A stretch of 36,025 bases of DNA, taken from a virus. The notes below the pieces were generated by a model, which did not search any database, was not told the DNA's origin, and saw nothing but the letters and a program-made list of their open reading frames with translations. The position numbers and the translations under genes are program-made. This document shows, piece after piece, positions 8,029 through 14,898 of this stretch; position 1 is the first letter of the stretch, and each line of letters opens with the position of its first letter. The stretch spans positions 1 to 36,025 of IMG/VR virus record IMGVR_UViG_3300036715_000321. One strand, given 5' to 3'.

Positions 8029-8238
8029 ATGAGAAAACGCAAAGAGCCCAAGCTGGTATGCCCTGACTGTGGGACAGATCAAGTTGTTGTAGTAGCAGAG
8101 CAGTCGTTTATGGTAAATACGGGTGAGCATTATTGCCACAGTATGAAGACCCAAGACTCAGATGCCACGTCTCGGTGTTTGGAGTGCGGCTGGGCTGGAC
8201 AACGTCAAAATCTAAAGGTGCAGCAATGTTCGGATTGA
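8029..8238 (+). CDS. small zinc-ribbon protein
   Basis: A 69-residue basic protein with a two-knuckle zinc ribbon: CPDCG near residue 11 and CLECGW near residue 50, each with a C-x2-C pair. Such proteins usually bind nucleic acid or stabilise a complex. The gene starts two bases after the previous stop and overlaps the next gene by 13 bases. It lies in the block of small genes between dpdA and the glycosyltransferase, so a link to DNA modification is possible but not shown. Confidence 0.75.
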   Translation: MRKRKEPKLVCPDCGTDQVVVVAEQSFMVNTGEHYCHSMKTQDSDATSRCLECGWAGQRQNLKVQQCSD

Positions 8239-8483
8239 CTCAAAGAGCACAGCGATGGAAAGCCGAACAGAAACTAGCCGAAACACTCTTCGGCTTCCTG
8301 GCATCTACCTCGAAGACCCAGCTCGCAGAAGCCCGGCGCACGATACAAGAAGTCATAGCATGCAACGATGCGCAAATCGCCGAACTCCAGCGCAAAGTCG
8401 CCACCCTAGAAAGTCAACTTTCCACAGCGCAGATCCAAATATCCTCACTGATAGACGAGAAAAGAAGCACATGCTCTTCCTGA
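8226..8483 (+). CDS. coiled-coil hypothetical protein
   Basis: An 85-residue protein starting at ATG 8226, preceded by AAGGTG. The middle and C-terminal parts are helical with heptad-like spacing (AEARRTIQEVIACNDAQIAE, then LQRKVATLESQLS), indicating a coiled coil of about 50 residues. No enzyme motif is seen. It overlaps its neighbours by 13 bases on both sides. It may be a scaffolding or oligomerising partner; its function is unknown. Confidence 0.65.
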   Translation: MFGLTQRAQRWKAEQKLAETLFGFLASTSKTQLAEARRTIQEVIACNDAQIAELQRKVATLESQLSTAQIQISSLIDEKRSTCSS

Positions 8484-9172
8484 CCACTACCCACCCTAAA
8501 CGCAGTGCTATGCAGCATGCTGTGATCTCTCGCGCCATGGGCTTTGCTGCCGGTAACGAATTCGTAATTCAGCATTACGGTGACATTGACGAGATGCCTT
8601 TACGGGCGTTTGCGGAGTACACCGGTAACCTCATTCAGTTCAATCGTCAGCCTAATGATCGCAGTGTGTGCCACACCAAGCGTGCGTTCACGCCAATCGC
8701 CTCACATGCACGTTGGCTTAACTTCGATGACGACATATTTCTCAACAAGGAGGCTTACACTAATCACGCGGGCCATACTGACTGTCTATCCACTGGGGTT
8801 GTAGATCGTACGAATGGCAGGGGCTACGCCGCCTGGACTTTGGAGTCGTTTACGCAGGACACGTTTCCTTACGATGACTCCTTAGCTGGCTACTTTCGTT
8901 TTGCCGACCAACGTACCTTGCCTGGTCTTAAGACCCAGCTGTATTCCTTACCTATGTCTTCCCTAGGTGATGCCATATGGAAGCCCGTAGAGGATGTGTA
9001 CCATCAGCACGGCGTTCGTGGTTACGACATAGCCCTGTTTAACTCCTACCGCACAGCCGCAAGCGCCTACCGGCTTTCCCACATTACGGGAATGGAGAGT
9101 ATGCACCTGGGTACAGAGAACACGTTTCTAAACGAAGATTGGAAAGCCCATGTTCAAGCCCCAGTTGTCTGA
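8471..9172 (+). CDS. putative glycosyltransferase (GT-A-like)
   Basis: A 233-residue protein with a GT-A-like layout: an N-terminal beta-strand LFLTTTHPKR followed by a helix, and ARWLNFDDDIFLN with D86-D88, which fits the DxD metal/nucleotide-sugar site. The rest is rich in Tyr, Phe and His with no known domain. It would transfer a sugar from a nucleotide sugar to an unknown acceptor. ATG 8471 is chosen because AGAAG lies upstream and the overlap with the previous gene is short. It overlaps the following DUF2264 gene by 23 bases, so the two carbohydrate genes are probably translated together. Sited between dpdA and folE, it may glycosylate a modified base, host polysaccharide or virion protein. 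Confidence 0.6.
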   Translation: MLFLTTTHPKRSAMQHAVISRAMGFAAGNEFVIQHYGDIDEMPLRAFAEYTGNLIQFNRQPNDRSVCHTKRAFTPIASHARWLNFDDDIFLNKEAYTNHAGHTDCLSTGVVDRTNGRGYAAWTLESFTQDTFPYDDSLAGYFRFADQRTLPGLKTQLYSLPMSSLGDAIWKPVEDVYHQHGVRGYDIALFNSYRTAASAYRLSHITGMESMHLGTENTFLNEDWKAHVQAPVV

Positions 9173-10199
9173 TTTTCTCCAACTTAGTCTGGAGGCGAGC
9201 GCCTCCATGCGAACACACCCCAAACCTTTGCTACCACAAGAGGTTATGGAGCACACAAGTCGTGGCTTCCTTACGGCTCTCCCGATAACGTTAGACATAA
9301 CGAACATTGTCCCTGGTCTTCTGGCTATGCTTAGGGATTCTGCAAACCCAGACCCCGCCAAGTGTAATCAGGTATCGTGTGAAGTATGTACGATGTGCAT
9401 TGCACTAGACCTTATCGATTGGCAACCAACACCGGAGTTCATAAGTTGGCTGGAATACCTACTGACTTTACCGCTGGTGGACAACAACTGGCAATGGTTT
9501 GGGGCCATCATGTCAGCGTACGTTAAGAAGTATGGTGGAACTGCAGACTACACTCCATACCTAAAGCAGCTAGATCGCTTCTATGTGACTCGTGGTTGGT
9601 ACTTAGACGGCAATAAGTACGATATGTACTCTGGATGGGTAATGCAGTTCATGCCCCACTTCTTCTCACGGCTCGTACCGTCGTGGGCTGAATACTTCTT
9701 ACGAGATCATGACTTATTTCTGAGGGACTGGGCTTGCTTGTTTGACGAGCACGGGGGTAACACTCAATGGGGTCGTTCACCGATATACAAGTACGCGGCT
9801 AGCAATCCATTCGTAGCGTGCTGGTTTAATCCAGCTTACGATTCTGCTACTACCTATTCCAACCTTGTCTATCTTAACATACAGTCCTACGGTAAAGGCT
9901 CTAGTATGCGCATGGGGGCTTATGAGGAAGGTGATTGTGAGGTGGATTCCTATTCCTGTAAATACAGTTCACTGTGGAGCAGTAGCACACTGTTGGCTTC
10001 CATGCTTCCCGCTGATTCTAAATTCTTCACTGGTGAGCAGGTAGAGGGCTGGTGGTCTAATGTTGCTCATGTAGAGCGACAGGGCTTTCCATCTTTGCAT
10101 ATAGTAAACGGCGTCCCGAGTAATCAGTACATCCACTTCGGTGAGCCCGTCCCCACAACACATCCACAATTAGACAAAAGGTATATTTTCAATGACTAA
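9150..10199 (+). CDS. DUF2264-family protein
   Basis: A 349-residue protein matching the DUF2264 pattern as I know it: VDNNWQWFGAIMS near residue 110, FYVTRGWYLDGNKYDMYSGW near 147, and DEHGGNTQWGRSPIYKYAA near 197. Members of this family are predicted alpha/alpha-toroid enzymes acting on carbohydrates, and some are linked to glycoside hydrolysis. Here only the core domain is present, without a long C-terminal extension. It overlaps the glycosyltransferase gene by 23 bases and precedes folE across a 70-base gap. In phages such an enzyme could trim a polysaccharide or process a sugar on modified DNA; neither is demonstrated. Confidence 0.75.
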   Translation: MFKPQLSDFLQLSLEASASMRTHPKPLLPQEVMEHTSRGFLTALPITLDITNIVPGLLAMLRDSANPDPAKCNQVSCEVCTMCIALDLIDWQPTPEFISWLEYLLTLPLVDNNWQWFGAIMSAYVKKYGGTADYTPYLKQLDRFYVTRGWYLDGNKYDMYSGWVMQFMPHFFSRLVPSWAEYFLRDHDLFLRDWACLFDEHGGNTQWGRSPIYKYAASNPFVACWFNPAYDSATTYSNLVYLNIQSYGKGSSMRMGAYEEGDCEVDSYSCKYSSLWSSSTLLASMLPADSKFFTGEQVEGWWSNVAHVERQGFPSLHIVNGVPSNQYIHFGEPVPTTHPQLDKRYIFND

Positions 10200-10269
10200 A
10201 ACAATGTTAGCATCGGCGCATTGATGGTGCTCACTTATCTTAACAGCAGACTAACAGAGGATTACAAAC
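10200..10269 (+). promoter_or_regulatory. intergenic leader upstream of folE
   Basis: This 70-base gap is one of the few in the otherwise overlapping modification cluster. It contains an imperfect hairpin (AGCATC pairing with GATGGTGCT, with a bulge) near 10208-10230, and AGAGGA ahead of the folE ATG. It might hold a transcript end, processing site or promoter, but no clear -10/-35 pair is seen. Confidence 0.25.
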
Positions 10270-10929
10270 ATGTCGAAACAAGACCCCGCGCTCGGACAAA
10301 AAGTGCATGAGCATTTGTTAGCTATTGGTGTGGAAACCCCCACTGTCGCCTCTGCTCTCGGTCGCCCTGCGGCTGACAAGATTGACGACCTCACCTCCCT
10401 GTTCACACAGATATGGTCTGTGGTGGGATTGGACCTTACAGATGACAGCCTGCAGGAGACTCCACTGCGCATGGCTAAGATGTATGTCAACGAGATTTAC
10501 TACGGACTCAATTACGACCTGTTCCCTAAGTGCACCACAGTGGACAACAAGATGGAGTACAGGGAAATGATTGTGGAGAAGAACGTTACCGTTCAATCGA
10601 ACTGTGAGCATCACGGCGTTGTAATTTCTGGCAAGGCCCATGTGTCTTACATCCCTAACCAGAAGGTGTTGGGTTTGTCGAAGATTAACCGCATCGTCGA
10701 GTTCTTCTCTAAGCGCCCACAAATCCAAGAGCGCCTTACGGAACAGATCTATCACGCTCTGTCCTGCATCCTTGAGACTGCCGATGTAGCGGTAATCGTC
10801 GAAGCCGAACACTACTGCGTAAAGTCCCGAGGTATTAAAGATACGGGTTCCTCCACTGTAACCTCTCGTGTTGGCGGTGCCTTCCTTCAACCAGCAACTC
10901 GTCAAGAGTTTCTTGCCCATATCAAGTAA
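10270..10929 (+). CDS. folE: GTP cyclohydrolase I
   Basis: A 219-residue GTP cyclohydrolase I that would open GTP to dihydroneopterin triphosphate, the first step toward preQ0. Signatures include SNCEHHGV with C112 and H115 and HYCVKSRGI with C183, the three zinc ligands; SYIPNQKVLGLSKI; and FSKRPQIQERLTEQI. Length fits the FolE type. It is separated from queD, queE and queC by about 5 kb that includes the glycosyl genes, yet completes the pathway in this window. It begins after a 70-base leader with AGAGGA as ribosome binding site and ends in a TAATG junction with the next gene. Confidence 0.95.
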   Translation: MSKQDPALGQKVHEHLLAIGVETPTVASALGRPAADKIDDLTSLFTQIWSVVGLDLTDDSLQETPLRMAKMYVNEIYYGLNYDLFPKCTTVDNKMEYREMIVEKNVTVQSNCEHHGVVISGKAHVSYIPNQKVLGLSKINRIVEFFSKRPQIQERLTEQIYHALSCILETADVAVIVEAEHYCVKSRGIKDTGSSTVTSRVGGAFLQPATRQEFLAHIK

Positions 10930-11405
10930 TGATTCCATACCTAACCAAAACCCAACTAGACGGTGTGCTAAACAACGTCACCCAACACTCCATACCCCAC
11001 AACATAGAATGCTACAACGCATCTTTGGAATTACCCATAGCCACGGAGCCAACGTTATTGGGCGTAGACAATTTTCCATCGGCAGAGCTAGCCCAATTCT
11101 CCGCCACACTACACAACCTTACTAACCTCCTCAGCGGTGAGGGTGGGGTTGTGGGTGAACTACTTCACATCGAATCAGTGGGTGACTTTACGGGGGACTC
11201 TGCTCAAGACCTTCTAGTACGGCTCTCCGCCATACTTGCTAATCTTCATATATCACTTCGTTCCGAGGCCATGAAGTTCGGTATTCCATTGGAGGAGGTT
11301 GTTGAGGCCTGTATTGGTGGCCAGCTTAACACGCAGCCTTCCCGCATCAACAGTGCCATCAAGACACTGCTGTTTGGCCTCGCTACAACCGAAGGCGGTG
11401 TTTGA
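10929..11405 (+). CDS. hypothetical protein, possibly MazG-like
   Basis: A 158-residue protein coupled to folE by a TAATG junction. The C-terminal half is helical: LVRLSAILANLHISLRSEA followed by MKFGIPLEEVVEAC faintly recalls the second half of all-alpha NTP pyrophosphohydrolases (MazG-like), which have GI(D/P)LEE after a metal-binding helix. The expected ExxE...ExxD metal motif is not clear, so this is only a weak suggestion. Nucleotide pool control would suit its place before a HAD hydrolase and thyA. Confidence 0.6.
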   Translation: MIPYLTKTQLDGVLNNVTQHSIPHNIECYNASLELPIATEPTLLGVDNFPSAELAQFSATLHNLTNLLSGEGGVVGELLHIESVGDFTGDSAQDLLVRLSAILANLHISLRSEAMKFGIPLEEVVEACIGGQLNTQPSRINSAIKTLLFGLATTEGGV

Positions 11406-11794
11406 TGGACATTGCTATTGACTTCGACGGCACCTGCGTGACCCACGCTTACCCCGCTGTAGGTGATGACATTGGTGCTGAGGTTACGCTGCGCGCTTTA
11501 GTGGAAAACGGCCACAACCTTATCCTTTGGACGATGCGCTCTGGTAAGGCTTTGGGTTCCGCTGTCGGTTGGTTTACCGCAAAGCAAATCCCCCTCTTCG
11601 GTATCCAGCGTAATCCCACGCAGGACGCATGGACAACCAGCCCCAAGTGCTATGCTCATATGTACATTGATGACGCTGCGCTAGGTTGCCCGCTAGTGTA
11701 CCCAGAAGACCGCACTCGACCCTATGTAGATTGGGTAGCAGTCACCCGCCTCCTCATCGCACAAAACATTATTCAACCAAATGACTACGCATGA
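11405..11794 (+). CDS. HAD-superfamily hydrolase
   Basis: A 129-residue minimal HAD hydrolase of a type common in phages. Motif I is [10 protein letters not shown] at residues 4-13 with both catalytic Asp residues, motif II is LILWTMRS, and motif IV is MYIDDAALG. There is no cap domain. It would be a phosphatase, perhaps on a nucleotide. ATG 11405 shares one base with the previous stop (TGATG), and the gene ends in an ATGA overlap with thyA, placing it in the nucleotide metabolism block. Substrate is unknown. Confidence 0.85.
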   Translation: MDIAIDFDGTCVTHAYPAVGDDIGAEVTLRALVENGHNLILWTMRSGKALGSAVGWFTAKQIPLFGIQRNPTQDAWTTSPKCYAHMYIDDAALGCPLVYPEDRTRPYVDWVAVTRLLIAQNIIQPNDYA

Positions 11795-12612
11795 ATTCAG
11801 TTAATGACGTTTACGAGATTGCCTTAGCCCAGATTCTTACCAAGGGCGAGAGGAAGACTGACCGTACTGGCACAGGTACCCTCAGTTTGTTTGGTATGCA
11901 CATGCGTTGGGACCTTAGTAAAGGGTTCCCCTTGGTCACTACCAAACAAGTCTTCACCCGCCCCATGATCGAAGAGCTATTGTGGTTCCTTAGAGGCTCG
12001 ACAAACAATAACGAGCTTGTCGCCAAGAACGTCCACATATGGGATGCGTGGGCGGCAGCAAACGGCGAGCTCGGACCTATCTACGGCAAGCAGTGGCGTT
12101 CGTGGGAAGGGGTAGGTGGTCAGTCTATTGACCAGATAGCGCAGGCAATTTCCCTTATCAAGAAGACACCCGACAGTCGTCGTATCTTGGTTAGTGCGTG
12201 GAACGTTTCGGACTTGCCCAAGATGGCACTCATGCCGTGCCATGCATTGTTTCAGTTCTATGTATCGCCACAGGACGAAAATGGTCGCGCCAAACTAAGC
12301 TGCCAACTTTATCAGCGTAGCGCTGACTTCTGCCTTGGCGTTCCGTTCAACATAGCTAGTTATTCTCTGCTCACCCATATGATCGCACAACAATGTGGAT
12401 TGGACGTTGGTGACTTTATCTGGACAGGTGGTGACTGCCATATCTACTCTAACCACATTGAGCAGGTGAAGTTGCAACTGTCTCGTAACCCTTACCCAAT
12501 GCCTACTCTTAGATTGACAGAGGCGGACAGCATTGACGAGTACAGTCTTGGGGACGTGGTGTTTGAGAATTACCAGTATCACCCATCTATTAAAGCACCG
12601 GTTGCTGTTTAG
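11791..12612 (+). CDS. thyA: thymidylate synthase
   Basis: A 273-residue folate-dependent thymidylate synthase making dTMP from dUMP. Catalytic C150 is in [15 protein letters not shown]176 in [10 protein letters not shown] binds phosphate; N187 in PFNIASY is the Asn that selects dUMP, so a dCMP hydroxymethylase is unlikely. [10 protein letters not shown] completes the active-site region. Length is near the E. coli enzyme (264). It starts in an ATGA overlap with the HAD gene. It should boost dTTP for phage replication. Confidence 0.96.
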   Translation: MNSVNDVYEIALAQILTKGERKTDRTGTGTLSLFGMHMRWDLSKGFPLVTTKQVFTRPMIEELLWFLRGSTNNNELVAKNVHIWDAWAAANGELGPIYGKQWRSWEGVGGQSIDQIAQAISLIKKTPDSRRILVSAWNVSDLPKMALMPCHALFQFYVSPQDENGRAKLSCQLYQRSADFCLGVPFNIASYSLLTHMIAQQCGLDVGDFIWTGGDCHIYSNHIEQVKLQLSRNPYPMPTLRLTEADSIDEYSLGDVVFENYQYHPSIKAPVAV

Positions 12613-12619
12613 AAAAATC

Positions 12620-12880
12620 ATGACTATTGAACGCACACGGACATTCCATCAGCCGGGGCTAGGCGAAGTGGTTCTTACCATTAAGCTCCCTGACGAGGGT
12701 TCTGCTTTCCTAGGCTACATAACGGACGCAAGCCTGGATTGTACGTCCATCTTAATTCCACCGGCTCTACTTACACACGTCCTAGAATCCGTACTTAGCC
12801 TAACTAACGGCCAACGTAGTCGTGAAGGCTTTGCGCCGCTGTTTCTCACATATGAAGTAGACGAAGAGGATGACGAATAA
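12620..12880 (+). CDS. hypothetical protein
   Basis: An 86-residue protein starting seven bases after the thyA stop. It appears to be a small alpha/beta domain with a very acidic tail (YEVDEEDDE). No motif is recognised. The last 11 bases overlap the next gene. It belongs to a run of three short unknown genes between thyA and the GT32-like glycosyltransferase. Confidence 0.6.
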   Translation: MTIERTRTFHQPGLGEVVLTIKLPDEGSAFLGYITDASLDCTSILIPPALLTHVLESVLSLTNGQRSREGFAPLFLTYEVDEEDDE

Positions 12881-13187
12881 CAAACTTCGGGAGTTTAATT
12901 TTATGGATCTGCTAATGGGCACAGATACTCTTTTCACCCAGATCAATAGTAATCTGCAATACATGGACCTGCCAATCAATCGCCGAGATGCCTCGCGAGG
13001 ACACAACCTCAAGTGGCTGCTCCAGAACCTAGGTGCGCGTAATTCCAACCACACCAAGTACCCCGAGACGATTGCCTTGCTCGCCCGTGCCGGTCGTGCC
13101 TCTCACCTACTGAGGGCGTGCGACGTTCCTCAAAGTCGAAGGGTGGAGGTTAAACATGCAACCCAGGGAGAAGGCCAACGGGCCTAA
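12870..13187 (+). CDS. hypothetical protein
   Basis: A 105-residue, moderately basic protein. ATG 12870 overlaps the previous gene by 11 bases; ATG 12903 is an alternative start. No known domain. The final residues overlap the next small gene by 32 bases, and the last ~15 codons read less like protein. Gene status rests on packing and on the good N-terminal composition. Confidence 0.5.
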   Translation: MTNNKLREFNFMDLLMGTDTLFTQINSNLQYMDLPINRRDASRGHNLKWLLQNLGARNSNHTKYPETIALLARAGRASHLLRACDVPQSRRVEVKHATQGEGQRA

Positions 13188-13323
13188 CATTGTAGACGAC
13201 ATTGAAGTAGACGATATCAACCTGACCCACGAAGAGTTTGATTCTCTGTTCGCGCCCACTCAACCCTCCCAGCCCACGGAGTTTATGGAGTCCGCATTCG
13301 ACAGCAAACTCTTCCTCGATTAG
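13156..13323 (+). CDS. small acidic hypothetical protein (55 aa)
   Basis: A short gene with an excellent ribosome binding site: GGAGG a few bases before ATG 13156. The 55-residue product is strongly acidic (VDDIEVDDINLTHEEFDSLF) and lacks Cys, so it could be a DNA mimic or an adaptor, but nothing specific supports either. It ends four bases before the GT32-like gene. Confidence 0.6.
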   Translation: MQPREKANGPNIVDDIEVDDINLTHEEFDSLFAPTQPSQPTEFMESAFDSKLFLD

Positions 13324-13327
13324 TACC

Positions 13328-14014
13328 ATGATACCGAAGACCATCTATCAAACCTATTGCTCGCATATAGCACTCCCCTCAATCATAGAGGACTCTATAA
13401 AGGCTATGCGCTTACGCAACCCTGCGTGGACCTATCAGCGTTGGGACGATGTCGGTGTTCACGCATTTATGCGTTACCACAGTTGGCCCGCGTTATGGGA
13501 GCAGTATAGTCGGCTCACTACACCCATAACACGCATTGACCTATTCAAGTATCTGCTCATGTACATTTCCGGTGGCTTCTACTTGGATATTAAGAGTGTT
13601 GCGACCCGCCCGCTAGATGAAGTCCTATTACCAGATGACTCATTCATTGTCTCTGGCTGGAAGGACCCACTGTCAGACCTGTGTTTCAATGCCACCGAGT
13701 ACATGCAATGGTTTATTTGTTCTGAGCCAGGGCACCCGTATCTTAAATCGACGTTGGAAGTTGCCATTGAGAAAATCAAAGCCTACGACGAAACTGTAAA
13801 TGGAGTAGGTAAGAACGCGGTGTTGGCTTTAACAGGGCCACACGTATTCACGACGGGTATAGTGCGAATCGAAGATGCTCACCCACACAGACATGCGCTA
13901 TACATGACTGACCTGGGGCTGAATTACACAATCTTCGATAGCCTCACTGAACATGAGACGCTATTCAGCACTCACTATTCTCGTAATACGCTACCCTTAG
14001 TAGCACCATTTTGA
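13328..14014 (+). CDS. GT32-like glycosyltransferase (OCH1/DXD family)
   Basis: A 228-residue protein with the layout of the glycosyltransferase sugar-binding DXD family (GT32). The N-terminus IPKTIYQTY is the family signature, NPAWTYQRWDD follows, and TRIDLFKYLLMYISGGFYLD leads to D87-I-K-S, where the second Asp of DxD is Lys, a variant I believe occurs in bacterial members. It would transfer a sugar from a nucleotide donor. It is the second glycosyltransferase-like gene in this window and lies before the RNA-rich region. The acceptor could be modified DNA, cell surface glycan or virion protein. Confidence 0.8.
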   Translation: MIPKTIYQTYCSHIALPSIIEDSIKAMRLRNPAWTYQRWDDVGVHAFMRYHSWPALWEQYSRLTTPITRIDLFKYLLMYISGGFYLDIKSVATRPLDEVLLPDDSFIVSGWKDPLSDLCFNATEYMQWFICSEPGHPYLKSTLEVAIEKIKAYDETVNGVGKNAVLALTGPHVFTTGIVRIEDAHPHRHALYMTDLGLNYTIFDSLTEHETLFSTHYSRNTLPLVAPF

Positions 14015-14019
14015 TGTTG

Positions 14020-14173
14020 CGGGCCTAGTTGCCCGGATATGTTGGGGAACGTTCTTGGAATTTGTCTCCCGCGCATGTACTTTTTGCCTCCCTGAAACCA
14101 TGCGCAAAGTGCCGGACCATCATGTCTGGCGACCAACACGTCCCCCTGTGAACTAACACAGGGCAACCTTTTT
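14020..14173 (+). ncRNA. candidate structured noncoding RNA
   Basis: No gene fits here, but strong base pairing is visible. CGGGC/GCCCG forms a hairpin at 14020-14035. A long-range stem pairs 14044-14058 with 14133-14145 (GGGG/CCCC, ACGT/ACGT, TTGG/CCAA with a bulge and a small internal loop). It encloses GCGCATG/CATGCGC (14071-14077 with 14099-14105) and GCCGGAC/GTCTGGC (14111-14117 with 14124-14130). A terminator hairpin with a T5 run follows. This looks like a folded, terminated small RNA just upstream of a tRNA. It resembles no RNA family I know. Structure was judged by eye only. Confidence 0.5.
14144..14173 (+). terminator. Rho-independent terminator
   Basis: CCCTGTG (14144-14150), loop AACTAA, CACAGGG (14157-14163), then CAACC and five T residues (14169-14173). 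The 7-bp GC-rich stem followed by T residues is a good intrinsic terminator. It ends the candidate RNA and separates upstream genes from the tRNA. Confidence 0.7.
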
Positions 14174-14198
14174 ATGCAGAGAGTTTCTAGGAAACAGT

Positions 14199-14275
14199 GG
14201 GACGTTAGCCAAGTTGGTTACGGCCCTCGACTCATAATCGAGATATCGCTGGTTCGAGCCCAGCACGTCCCACCA
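14199..14275 (+). tRNA. tRNA with CAU anticodon (Met or Ile2)
   Basis: A complete cloverleaf: acceptor GGGACGT/ACGTCCC, D stem GCC/GGC, anticodon stem CTCGA/TCGAG with loop CTCATAA (anticodon CAT), T stem GCTGG/CCAGC with loop TTCGAGC, discriminator A and an encoded CCA end, 77 bases in total. The G1-C72 pair rules out an initiator tRNA. CAU can be elongator Met or, after lysidine modification, Ile for AUA codons; the T arm GCTGG/CCAGC resembles E. coli tRNA-Ile2 more than tRNA-Met, so Ile2 is slightly preferred. Confidence 0.95.
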
Positions 14276-14290
14276 TTTTGAAAGAGCGTT

Positions 14291-14494
14291 ATGCAAGAAC
14301 TAGCACCACATCAACAGCGTGTCGTAGCAGAGAAGCAAGAGCTCGATGCCCGCCTGGGGGCTCTCACCAAGTTCTTCGGTACTCCCACTTTTAACGGGCT
14401 CGATAGTTCCGAAGTCATTCGTCTTCGTCGCCAACACCACTTCATGACGGGCTACTTGGAAGTGTTGGGTGATCGCATTGCTGCGTTCTCGTGA
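14291..14494 (+). CDS. small helical phage protein (crAss001_48-related type)
   Basis: A 67-residue helical protein with the pattern HQQRVVAEKQELDARLGAL, then FF, then LDSSEVIRLRRQHHFM and a final GYLEVLGDRIAAF. This arrangement is shared by a widespread small phage protein family called crAss001_48-related, function unknown. It begins 16 bases after the tRNA and ends in a GTGA overlap with the next frame. Family recognition is from memory of the pattern. Confidence 0.75.
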   Translation: MQELAPHQQRVVAEKQELDARLGALTKFFGTPTFNGLDSSEVIRLRRQHHFMTGYLEVLGDRIAAFS

Positions 14495-14778
14495 GTGCGT
14501 ACAATATCCCTCCGGGTACTATTCACCCAGACGACGGGCAATGCCTTTCTACCAGGGTAGCAGACAACCCAGGCTTCCTTCTTGTGGGTGAGATAGGTAC
14601 CCTGAATACGGATTTCCAAATAGTAGGTAGCATGACAAGTGGTACACCCAGTACCCTAACCTCCACCAGAAACTTGGTTTCTATACTGGCGGCAAGGGAA
14701 CCTTCCAAGAGTGCCCGCCAACTGTCACCGCCTAAGACTAAGCCGTATTACAGGAAGTTTGCAAAGAGCCGTTATTAA
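14491..14778 (+). CDS. hypothetical protein, frame uncertain
   Basis: A GTG start at 14491 overlaps the previous stop, and the frame reads 95 residues. The N-terminus (YNIPPGTIHPDDGQC) is protein-like, but the later part is Ser/Thr/Arg-rich and looks like a shadow. From 14631 the frame one base back reads naturally (HDKWYTQYPNLHQKLGFYTG and onward) to a TAA at about 14733; that frame has stops upstream at about 14598 and 14628. The region may be a decayed or frameshifted gene. No function is assigned. Confidence 0.4.
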   Translation: MSAYNIPPGTIHPDDGQCLSTRVADNPGFLLVGEIGTLNTDFQIVGSMTSGTPSTLTSTRNLVSILAAREPSKSARQLSPPKTKPYYRKFAKSRY

Positions 14779-14780
14779 GT

Positions 14781-14882
14781 TTTGGGCTAGGGTGTGTATG
14801 TGGGTTAGCTCCGCATACAAGACTAACCTCAGGGTATAGCTAACAAAGGCAACACTGCTTCATGTGAGCACTCTAGCCCAAA
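14781..14882 (+). ncRNA. candidate structured RNA with pseudoknot
   Basis: A 10-bp perfect stem closes this intergenic element: TTTGGGCTAG (14781-14790) with CTAGCCCAAA (14873-14882). Inside, TGTATGTGG (14795-14803) pairs with CCGCATACA (14811-14819) around a 7-base loop GTTAGCT. That loop is exactly complementary to AGCTAAC at 14838-14844, giving a possible pseudoknot, and an overlapping GGTTAG can alternatively pair with CTAACC at 14823-14828. A small TGCT/AGCA hairpin follows. The element ends just before AGGGAG and the ATG of the next gene, so it may be a cis-regulatory leader, a stable RNA or a processing site. No known family is recognised. Confidence 0.5.
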
Positions 14883-14898
14883 TCCTATAGGGAGTAAC

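Noticed and set aside
11791-12612. Thymidylate synthase homologue as a dCMP/dUMP hydroxymethylase
   Set aside because: The substrate-selecting Asn (N187 in PFNIASY) is kept; hydroxymethylases acting on dCMP carry Asp there.
14781-14882. preQ1 riboswitch
   Set aside because: The preQ1-I pattern (short hairpin plus A-rich tail) and the type II/III layouts as I know them are not matched; only the general idea of a pseudoknot is shared.
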